The notes below the pieces were generated by a model that was given only the letters and a program-made list of their open reading frames with translations, was not told the DNA's origin and did not search any database. Shown here one piece after another: positions 8,144 through 15,132 of a DNA stretch of 29,274 nucleotides. This DNA comes from an uncultured Oscillospiraceae bacterium (GTDB lineage: Bacteria; Bacillota; Clostridia; Oscillospirales; Oscillospiraceae): positions 1-29,274 of the forward strand of contig CAKTKT010000022.1 of assembly GCA_934572325.1 (NCBI GenBank), read 5' to 3'. Within the stretch, counting starts at the first letter, position 1; each line of letters starts with the position of its first letter. The translations under genes and the position numbers were made by a program.

Positions 8144-8313
8144 AGAATTATAGCACAAAACTCCATGCATGAGCACCGCAGCACGAAAATGCGCAAATAC
8201 CGGTGCATGAGGCTTTTGCGCATCGTTTCCGGCTGCCACGCAGGGGCGGGGGAAACGGCACATTTAATATTTCGCCATGCAAAAAGCATAACAAAAGAAA
8301 GAGATGAAAACAT
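8144..8313 (+). other. Structured-looking leader between hom and the aspartokinase gene
   Basis: These 170 bases hold no convincing gene. Three inverted repeats are visible. GCACCG (8173-8178) pairs with CGGTGC (8201-8206). ATGCGCAAA (8189-8197) pairs with TTTGCGCAT (8215-8223). CGTTTCC (8224-8230) pairs with GGAAACG (8251-8257). The first two cross each other, so as RNA they would form an H-type pseudoknot or two alternative folds. No U-tract terminator is present. I cannot match it to the lysine riboswitch, whose conserved core is absent. Function unknown; a cis-regulatory RNA or a small dispersed repeat are the options. Confidence 0.4.
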
Positions 8314-9630
8314 ATGCTGAAAGTTGTAAAATTCGGCGGCTCGTCCGTTGCGGGCGCGGCGCAGTTCAAAAAGGTGAAGAGCATAGTCGAGGCGGACGGC
8401 GCGCGGCGTGTCGTCGTGTCGAGCGCGGCGGGCAGGCGCACGCCGGACGACCACAAGCTCACCGATCTTCTCTACCTCTGCCACGCGCATCTCAGCTACG
8501 GGGTGTCGTGCGACGAGATAATGGACGGTATCGAGCGCCGCTTTGCCGAGATCCGCGATGAGCTCGGCATCGCCTACGATGTGGAGGCGGACTTCAGGGC
8601 GCTGCGCGCGCGGCTCGACAGGGATATGAGCGTGGACGAGCTCGTGTCGCGCGGGGAATACTTCACCTCGAAGCTCCTCGCCGACTACCTCGGCTACACC
8701 TTCGTTGACGCGAAGGACTGCGTGTTCTTCGGCTTTGACGGACAGGTGGAGACCGAGCGCAGCTACGCCGCGATAAGCTCCGCGCTGGAGGAGCACGGGC
8801 GCATAGTGATACCGGGGTTCTACGGGCTGTCGCCGACGGGAAAAATAAAGGTCATGAGCCGCGGCGGCAGCGACATCACCGGCGCTCTCGCGGCAGCGGC
8901 GGCGGGGGCGGACGTATACGAGAACTGGACGGACGTTTCGGGCATATTGATGGCGGACCCGAAGATCGTCCGCGACCCGAAGCCCATAGCGCGCATCACA
9001 TATGCCGAGCTTAGGGAGCTGGCGTTCATGGGCGCGTCGGTGCTGCACGAGGAGTCGGTGCAGCCGGTGAAGGAGCGGGGCATACCCCTCAATATCCGCA
9101 ACACCAACGCCCCCGACGACCCCGGCACGGTGATCGTCGAGCACGTGGAGGACACGGACGGCGAGCACGAGCGCTTCATCACCGGCATCGCCGGACGCCG
9201 GAACTTCACCATCCTCACCGTCACGAAGCACAATATGGACGTGTGTCGGACGCTGCGCCGCTCGCTGGAGATACTGGAGAGGTTCAAGGCGACGATCGAG
9301 CACATAACGCTGGGGCTGGACAGCTTTGCCCTCGTGTGCGCCACGGCGGCGCTGGGCGACGCGATATACGACGTCGTCAACGAGATACAGAAGAGCTGCC
9401 ATCCCGACGATGTTCAGGTGCGCGACGGGATCGCGCTCGTCGCGGCGGTCGGGCGGAAGATGCCGTTCCGCCCGGGCGTGTCCGGCAAGATCTTCAAGGC
9501 GCTGGGCGACACCGGCGTGAACATCCGCACCATTGCACAGGGCGCGGATGAGACGAGTATAATAGTAGGCGTGGAAAACAAGGACTTCGAGACCGCAATA
9601 CAGGTGCTGTATGACGGCTTCGCGGGGTAG
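8314..9630 (+). CDS. lysC: Aspartokinase with two ACT domains
   Basis: Aspartokinase phosphorylates aspartate, the entry step to lysine, threonine and methionine. The 438-residue product begins with the KFGGSSV motif at residues 6-12. SSAAGRRTPDDHKLTD is typical of clostridial single-chain enzymes, and SRGGSDITGALAAAA contains the substrate-binding loop. The C-terminal part (about 295-438) contains two ACT domains: ILTVTKHNMDVCRTLR and, after KIFKALGDTGVNIRTIAQGADETSIIVGV, the second. These normally bind lysine or threonine. The ribosome binding site is weak (AAGAAAGAGATG). asd follows 18 bases after the TAG stop. The lysC symbol is by general family; the effector amino acid is not known. Confidence 0.94.
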   Translation: MLKVVKFGGSSVAGAAQFKKVKSIVEADGARRVVVSSAAGRRTPDDHKLTDLLYLCHAHLSYGVSCDEIMDGIERRFAEIRDELGIAYDVEADFRALRARLDRDMSVDELVSRGEYFTSKLLADYLGYTFVDAKDCVFFGFDGQVETERSYAAISSALEEHGRIVIPGFYGLSPTGKIKVMSRGGSDITGALAAAAAGADVYENWTDVSGILMADPKIVRDPKPIARITYAELRELAFMGASVLHEESVQPVKERGIPLNIRNTNAPDDPGTVIVEHVEDTDGEHERFITGIAGRRNFTILTVTKHNMDVCRTLRRSLEILERFKATIEHITLGLDSFALVCATAALGDAIYDVVNEIQKSCHPDDVQVRDGIALVAAVGRKMPFRPGVSGKIFKALGDTGVNIRTIAQGADETSIIVGVENKDFETAIQVLYDGFAG

Positions 9631-9648
9631 AACAAGGAGGAGACGAAA

Positions 9649-10650
9649 ATGAAAAAATACAATGTTGCGATACTCGGCGCGACGGGCGCGGTCGGGCAGG
9701 AGATGCTGCGGGTGCTGGAGGAGTACGACATACCGGTCGGAAAGCTGCTGCCGCTGGCGAGCGCGAAGAGCGCGGGCGGCACAGTGCGCTTCAGGGGCGG
9801 AGACGTGAGGATAGAGGAGGCGCGCGAGGAGAGCTTTGAGGGCATGGACTTTGTCCTCGGCGCGGTGAAAAACCCGATGTCCCGCCGCTTTGCGCCCGCC
9901 GTCGTCAAAAGCGGCGCTGTGTACATAGATAACAGCTCCGCCTTCCGCATGGACGAGGACGTGCCGCTCGTCGTGCCGGAGATAAACGGCGAGGACGCCC
10001 TGAAAAACAAGGGCATTATCGCAAATCCGAACTGCTCCTCGATAATCACGCTGATGGCGGTCGCGGCGCTGGCACGGCTCAGCCCGATAAAGTCCATGAT
10101 AGCGTGCACGTATCAGGCGGTGTCCGGCGCGGGTCAGGCGGGGCTTGCAGAGCTTGAAAGCCAGATGCGCGCCCTCGCGGAGGGAGGGAGCATCGAGCCA
10201 AAGGTGTTCCCCGCGCAGATTGCCATGAACGTCATCCCGCATATCGGCGACGAGCTTGAAAACCTCTACACCGATGAGGAGATGAAGATGCAGAACGAGG
10301 GGCGGCGCATTCTGCACGCGCCGGAGCTTGCCGTCACGTGCACCTGCGTGCGCGTTCCGGTCATGCGCTCGCACTCCATCTCCGTCACGCTGCGCACGGA
10401 GCGGAAGATCGGCGTGGAGGAGGCGAAGGACGCGATACGCGCCTTCCCCGGCGTTCGCCTCGTTGAGGACTGCGAGGGCAGAAACTACCCCACACCGCTC
10501 GACACCTCGAATCAGGATCTCGTATGGGTCGGGCGCGTGCGCGAGGATCTTACGGACGCGAACGGGCTGACGCTGTGGTGCTGCGGCGATCAGATACGCA
10601 AGGGCGCGGCGGCAAACGCCGTGCAGATACTAAAGCTGCTGACGGAATAA
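9649..10650 (+). CDS. asd: Aspartate-semialdehyde dehydrogenase
   Basis: Asd reduces aspartyl phosphate to aspartate semialdehyde with NADPH, directly after aspartokinase. The 333-residue product has the NADP-binding motif GATGAVGQEML at 10-20, the catalytic cysteine C129 in IIANPNCSS, and YQAVSGAGQAG. A later RVPVMRSHS contains the expected active-site histidine. AAGGAGGAGACGAAA gives an excellent ribosome binding site. It is the last gene of the rightward hom-lysC-asd arm and is followed by a strong terminator. Confidence 0.97.
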   Translation: MKKYNVAILGATGAVGQEMLRVLEEYDIPVGKLLPLASAKSAGGTVRFRGGDVRIEEAREESFEGMDFVLGAVKNPMSRRFAPAVVKSGAVYIDNSSAFRMDEDVPLVVPEINGEDALKNKGIIANPNCSSIITLMAVAALARLSPIKSMIACTYQAVSGAGQAGLAELESQMRALAEGGSIEPKVFPAQIAMNVIPHIGDELENLYTDEEMKMQNEGRRILHAPELAVTCTCVRVPVMRSHSISVTLRTERKIGVEEAKDAIRAFPGVRLVEDCEGRNYPTPLDTSNQDLVWVGRVREDLTDANGLTLWCCGDQIRKGAAANAVQILKLLTE

Positions 10651-10678
10651 AACCGAATACCGCGTCGGCTCTTTTTAC

Positions 10679-10711
10679 AAAAGGCGCGCTGCACACGGCA
10701 GCGCGCCTTTT
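10679..10711. terminator. Bidirectional terminator after asd
   Basis: Fourteen-base perfect arms (10679-10692 and 10698-10711) flank a 5-base loop. The arms end in AAAA and TTTT, giving a U-tract on either strand. It separates asd from the convergent LtaS-like pseudogene. Confidence 0.92.
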
Positions 10712-10725
10712 GGCGTATTATCCGA

Positions 10726-12768
10726 CTAATCAAATAAAAACCCGTAGTAGTCCTCGTTTTCAATGACGCGCGAGAGGGAGAGCCGATCGGAGACCGTGGC
10801 GCTCACACGCGCGATGTAGTCCTCATCCGCCGCATCCGCGCCCTCGGCGGGCGTGAACGCGCGCCAGTGCGTGTCGTAGTAGCCGTGCTCCGTCAGCCAG
10901 CAGCCGTCGTTCCAGAAAACCAGCCCCTCCTCGCCAGAGAACACATCGCGCCCGGCGAGCAGGCGGGAATCGTACTCAACACCGAAGAGATTGGAGAGAG
11001 TGGGGAGAATGTCTATGCTGGACACGGGCTTAGACACGACAATGGGCGCGTCATTTTCAAGGCAGCCGCTCCAGATGATAGCGGCGTTATGGTCGCGCCC
11101 TCGGCAGGAGGTCGCCTCCGAGCCGTAAAGCTCCTCAAGAAGTCCGGTCTGCCCGCCCCAAGCGTTGCTCGGCAGCAGCCCGTAGGGGTAATGGTCAGAC
11201 ACGAGGGCAATGACAGTGTCATCGGCGATGCCCGCGTTCTCGAGCTGGGTGACGAGGCTCTCCAGCGCGCACTCCAGCTCCTGATTTGCCGCGAGATAGG
11301 CGCACACGGGCTCGGAGTAGTCAAGCCCCTCCGTGACGGATCGGTTCTTCACGGACATATCGTTGATGTCCGATTTAAAAGAGTAGCTGGCGTGTCCGCT
11401 GATGGTCATGTAGTAGACGCTGAACGGCTGAGCGTCGATATAAAGAGGAACGGTATAGTCCATCATCTCCTTGTCGCTCTCCGGAAAGAGCCCGCCGGTC
11501 AGCCCTTTCTCCATGCCGTTGCCGATGCCGACAAAGTCGGGGTAGCCCATGTTCGGCAGGGTGAGGTTGCGCGAGTAATAGGTGTATGTTCCGTCATGGT
11601 AGCCGAAAGCGTTGTAGCCGAGGCGCAGAAGCTGGTTGCCCATGGTGAAGTACATATTTGAGCTGCGCGAGGACATCATCACCATAGGGTCAACGGGCGC
11701 AAGTCCGGTAAGAAACTAATATTCGCCCGTGGAGGTGCTGCCGCCCCATGCGGGCTGATAGAAGTCCTCAAACACGATGCCGCGTGTGGCAAGACGGTAA
11801 AGCATCGGCGTGCGCTCAGGGTCGATGACCTCCTTGGAGAAAGCCTCCGCCGTTATCAGTATGAGGTTTTTGCCCTTGAAAAGTCCGGTGTATTCGTTCT
11901 TTCGCGTCGGCTCGACACGCTGTATGTATTCATTGAGCGATGAGAGTCTCGTATTGGAGGTCTCATGTGCGGCGAAGTCGATCTCCATGACATTGAAGCC
12001 GTAGTCTGTCGTCTCCGCCGGGGCTGTGCCCGCCGTGCCGCCGCCCGTGCCGCCGTCGGTTTCCCTGGGCGCGGAGGAGGGGGTTGGAGTGAGCGGCGCG
12101 GCAGCGGAGAAGCCGTCGCTTTTCCCCGCGCCGGTGACGGAGCGGGCGAGCGCACCGAGCGCGCCATAATCCCTTATGGCGGTGTCGTAGGTGCAGGTGG
12201 AATACTCCGCGCGCAGGGCGGGTGTGCAGTTGGAGAGGAGATACCCAGCCGCGGCTAGAGCGAGAGCCGCCGCAGTAAGGCGCAAGGTCAGCCGCCCGCG
12301 CGCACGCGCGGCGGAGTGCGCGCCGCGGCGAAGAAGCCGCGGCAGGGGGAGCGCCGCGAGCACGGGCAGAAAATACAGCAGTATGAGGGGGAGACTCTTC
12401 AACACGGTGCTGCGGACGTTGCCGCCGAAGTCACGCGCGGCATTGCCGGCCTGACTGAGAATAATGTCGGGCGGCATGAACACCTTGTATGCGTCATATG
12501 TCAGTGCGCAGAAGAGAAACCAGACCGTCAAAAGCACGGCGGAAACAATGCCCGCACGCCATGCCGTGCGCTCGCCCTTGAAAAGACTGCACAGCGCGGA
12601 AAAAAGCAGCGCGAACGCAAGCGCCGTGCATAGCCCGCCCGCCGAGCCGCGCGCGAAAAGCGCCTGATTGGTCGTCAGGCGCAGTAAAAGCTCCAAATAA
12701 ACCACGTCCAGCAGCAAAAGCACAGCGCCGCTCCGCGCACCGCAGCGACCTTGCGCATCTCTCGCCAT
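10726..12768 (-). pseudogene. LTA synthase-like sulfatase-fold membrane protein, broken by one TAG
   Basis: LtaS-type enzymes transfer glycerol phosphate from phosphatidylglycerol outside the membrane, using a metal-activated threonine. From the ATG at 12768 (GGAGG upstream) the frame runs 680 codons to 10726 with a single in-frame TAG at codon 351 (11718-11716). Five membrane segments occupy about residues 8-190, then a proline/glycine/threonine-rich linker and the sulfatase domain. The metal ligand Glu (about 308, ITAEAFSKEV) and nucleophile Thr (about 345, GGSTSTGEY) lie before the stop; the substrate His (about 459, TISGHASY) and Asp-His ligand pair (about 525-526, VSDHYPYG) lie after it. 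Reading through gives uninterrupted family sequence (FLTGLAPVDP). Neither fragment should be active alone, and the downstream one has no ribosome binding site. TAG ends hom, lysC and the XRE gene, so it is a normal stop here. Alternatives are sequencing error or readthrough. Confidence 0.85.
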
Positions 12769-12815
12769 TTCGCATATCCTCCGCAATCCAACATATTGTC
12801 AACTGATACCTGACC

Positions 12816-12844
12816 ATTATACTTTGTCGCATTACAAATATCAA
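12816..12844 (-). promoter_or_regulatory. Promoter of the LtaS-like gene
   Basis: On the minus strand TTGATA (12844-12839) and a perfect TATAAT (12821-12816) are separated by exactly 17 bases. The expected start is near 12809, about 40 bases before the ATG at 12768. The promoter appears intact even though the gene it serves is interrupted. Confidence 0.85.
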
Positions 12845-12845
12845 G

Positions 12846-12857
12846 TGATAAATATCA
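12846..12857. promoter_or_regulatory. Possible operator dyad beside the LtaS-like promoter
   Basis: TGATA-AA-TATCA is a 5+2+5 inverted repeat adjoining the -35 box of the leftward promoter. A second pair, TTGTCAAC (12796-12803) and GTTGACAA (12895-12902), forms a wider inverted repeat near both ends of the intergenic region. Such placement suits the small regulator encoded next door, but binding is inference only. Confidence 0.35.
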
Positions 12858-12920
12858 GGCAATTTAATTTGTACGCACGATGCATTATCATTTTGTTGAC
12901 AAACTGCGGAGGTGGTATGA

Positions 12921-13172
12921 ATGGCGGAGCGCGGAGTGAATCAGCGGGATAACAGCGGCAAATACATAGAGCTGGGGTACAATATCGCATACTACCGAAA
13001 GCATAAGGGGTTGACGCAGGAGCAGCTTGCAGAGCGCGTGGGCATCAGCCGGCAGCATCTCGGCGCGATAGAAGCGCCGAACCTTTGCCGTCCCATCTCG
13101 CTGGAGCTGCTGTTCAACCTCGCCGCGGAGCTGGAGATCGAGGCGTACAAGCTTCTGATGTTCAGAGAATAG
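12921..13172 (+). CDS. Small XRE-family helix-turn-helix regulator
   Basis: The 83-residue product is little more than one HTH_3 domain. After a short polar N-terminus, NIAYYRKHKGLTQEQLAERV forms the first helices, VGISRQHLGAIE the turn and recognition helix, and the rest (SLELLFNLAAELEIEAYKLL) the closing helices. There is no sensor or oligomerisation domain. GGAGG lies 8 bases before the ATG at 12921. It is divergent from the LtaS-like pseudogene and convergent with the ABC exporter operon. Candidate targets are its own promoter and the neighbouring one; this is inferred from position. The stop is TAG. Confidence 0.88.
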   Translation: MAERGVNQRDNSGKYIELGYNIAYYRKHKGLTQEQLAERVGISRQHLGAIEAPNLCRPISLELLFNLAAELEIEAYKLLMFRE

Positions 13173-13178
13173 GCATGG

Positions 13179-13214
13179 AAAAGAAAACGACCCTCCGCCA
13201 AACGGCGGAGGGTC
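13179..13214 (-). terminator. Terminator of the ABC exporter operon
   Basis: Eleven-base perfect arms (13189-13199 and 13204-13214) flank a 4-base loop. On the minus strand the hairpin is followed by GTTTTCTTT, a good U-tract. On the plus strand AAAATC follows, so it is mainly for the leftward operon but will also form in the XRE transcript. Confidence 0.85.
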
Positions 13215-13230
13215 AAAATCATATCAGAGC

Positions 13231-15132
13231 TCATTCAAGCTCGAACGCGCCGGTATAGAGCTGGTAGTACACGCCCCTTTCGGCGAGCAGCTTTTCATGG
13301 CTGCCGCGCTCGATGATGCGCCCATGGTCGAGCACCATGATAACGTCGGAATCCATGACGGTGGAGAGCCGATGGGCGATCACAAACACCGTGCGCCCCT
13401 CCATGAGCTTGTCCATGCCGCGCTGGACGATCGCCTCGGTGCGCGTGTCGATGGAGCTTGTCGCCTCGTCAAGTATCATGACCGGCGGATCGGCGACGGC
13501 GGCGCGCGCAATGGCGATGAGCTGGCGCTGCCCCTGAGAGAGATTCGCGCCGTTGCCGGAGAGCTCGGTGTCGTAGCCCTGCGGCAGACGGGTGATGAAG
13601 TCGTCCGCGCCGGAGAGCTTAGATGCGGCGATGCACTCCTCATCCGTCGCGTCAAGGCGACCGTAGCGGATGTTGTCCATGACCGAGCCGGTGAAAAGGT
13701 TGGTGTCCTGAAGCACGACGCCGAGCGAGCGGCGCAGGTCGGCTTTCTTTATCTTGTTGATATTTATCCCGTCGTAGCGTATCTTGCCGTCGGCAATGTC
13801 GTAAAAGCGGTTGATGAGGTTTGTGATGGTGGTCTTGCCCGCGCCCGTCGCACCGACGAAGGCGACCTTCTGCCCGGGCTCGGCGTACACGCTGACGTCG
13901 TGCAGCACGTCCTTGCCCGCCTCATACGCGAAGTCCACATCCACCATGCGCACGTCGCCGCGAAGCTCGGTATACGTGAGCGTACCGTCGCCGTGCGGAT
14001 GCCGCCACGCCCAGTGCCCTGTGCGCTCCGCCGACTCGCTTATCGCGCCGTCGGGGGCGCCGTCGGCGTTGACGAGCGTGACATAGCCGTCGTCCGCCTC
14101 CGGCGGCTGATCGACGAGCGAGAAGATGCGCTGTGCGCCCGCCGCCGCCATGACGACGGCGTTTATCTGCTGCGAGAGCTGGTTGACGTTGCCGGTGAAC
14201 TGCTTTGCCATATTCAGAAACGGCACAAGTATGGTCACATCGAACGCAAGACCGGAAAAGCTGACGTTCGGCACGCCCGCGAGCATGAATACGCCGCCCA
14301 TGAGCGCGAGCACGACGTACAGCACGTTGCCGATGTTGCCGATGATGGGGGCGAGGGCGTTGGCGTAGGCATTGGCGCGGAAGCTCGCGTTATAAAGCTC
14401 CTCATTGAGCGCGTCAAAGTCCTCAAGGCTCGCCTTCTCGTGGCAGAACACCTTTATGACCTTCTGTCCGGTCATCATCTCCTGCACGAAGCCCTCCTCG
14501 TGCGCGACGTACTTCTGCGCGTCGAGGAAGAAGCGCGCCGAGCCGCCGCCGATGCGCTTGGCGACGACAGCCATCGCCGCCACGCCCAGCACGAGGATGA
14601 GCGTGAGCCACACGGAGAAATAGAGCATTATCGCAAACACCGTCAGCACGATCGCCGCGGACTGGATGAGCGAGGGGAGCGCCTGCGAGACGAGCTGGCG
14701 GAGCGTGTCGATGTCGTTGGTATAATAGCTCATTATATCGCCGTGCTTATGCGTGTCGAAGAATTTTATCGGCAGATCCTGCATCCCGCCGAACACCTCG
14801 CGGCGGAGCCTGTCGAGGAAGCCCTGCGTCATGACCGCCATAAGCTGGGTATAGAGAAGCTGCGCCGCGATGGAGAGCACGTACAGCACGCCGAGAAGGA
14901 CAAGATATGGGACGATCTCCGCCTTTGCCGCCGCCCAGTCGCCGCTGGTGTACCATTTTTCAACGACGGTCAGCACGTTCTGCACAAAGAGGGAGGGGAC
15001 GGAGCTGACGATGGCGGAAAAGAGGATGCACACGACGGTCAGCGGCGCGAGCACGGGATAGTACCCGAAGAATTTTTTCACCGTGCGCCCGAGAGAGCGC
15101 ATATCGGGGCGGGTCATCGAGCCGTTATTCAC
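13231..15132 (-). CDS. ABC exporter half-transporter, canonical ATP site partner
   Basis: This is a type IV ABC exporter subunit with an N-terminal six-helix membrane domain and a C-terminal ATPase. Motifs are Walker A VGATGAGKTT (about residue 429), signature LSQGQRQ (about 532), Walker B MILDEATSSID with the catalytic Glu (about 556), and the H-loop IAHRLSTV (about 587). The product is 633 residues if it starts at the GTG at 15132, chosen because GGAGG lies 8 bases upstream; ATGs at 15117 and 15102 are alternatives without a good site. The start overlaps the preceding gene's stop by 8 bases, indicating coupled translation. With the next entry it should form a heterodimer. An insert of about 50 residues near 370-420, between membrane domain and ATPase, is longer than usual. 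Substrate unknown; multidrug or peptide export is typical. Confidence 0.9.
   Translation of the reverse strand: MNNGSMTRPDMRSLGRTVKKFFGYYPVLAPLTVVCILFSAIVSSVPSLFVQNVLTVVEKWYTSGDWAAAKAEIVPYLVLLGVLYVLSIAAQLLYTQLMAVMTQGFLDRLRREVFGGMQDLPIKFFDTHKHGDIMSYYTNDIDTLRQLVSQALPSLIQSAAIVLTVFAIMLYFSVWLTLILVLGVAAMAVVAKRIGGGSARFFLDAQKYVAHEEGFVQEMMTGQKVIKVFCHEKASLEDFDALNEELYNASFRANAYANALAPIIGNIGNVLYVVLALMGGVFMLAGVPNVSFSGLAFDVTILVPFLNMAKQFTGNVNQLSQQINAVVMAAAGAQRIFSLVDQPPEADDGYVTLVNADGAPDGAISESAERTGHWAWRHPHGDGTLTYTELRGDVRMVDVDFAYEAGKDVLHDVSVYAEPGQKVAFVGATGAGKTTITNLINRFYDIADGKIRYDGININKIKKADLRRSLGVVLQDTNLFTGSVMDNIRYGRLDATDEECIAASKLSGADDFITRLPQGYDTELSGNGANLSQGQRQLIAIARAAVADPPVMILDEATSSIDTRTEAIVQRGMDKLMEGRTVFVIAHRLSTVMDSDVIMVLDHGRIIERGSHEKLLAERGVYYQLYTGAFELE

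Noticed and set aside
8144..8313. Lysine riboswitch or T-box before the aspartokinase
   Set aside because: The conserved lysine-aptamer core and the T-box sequence were looked for and are absent, and there is no terminator hairpin with a U-tract.
8165..8320. A 51-codon plus-strand ORF filling the aspartokinase leader and ending over its start codon
   Set aside because: No ribosome binding site, arginine/histidine-rich composition without a recognisable pattern, and the inverted repeats explain the sequence better. No run of threonine, isoleucine or lysine codons typical of attenuator peptides.
8140..10374. A 744-codon minus-strand open frame
   Set aside because: Antisense to lysC and asd, whose motifs are unmistakable. 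GC-rich coding sequence commonly leaves such shadow frames; no domain is recognisable.
11716..11718. Pyrrolysine or genome-wide recoding of TAG
   Set aside because: At least three other genes in the window end in TAG, and the residue context is a simple turn after the catalytic motif rather than a site known to need pyrrolysine.
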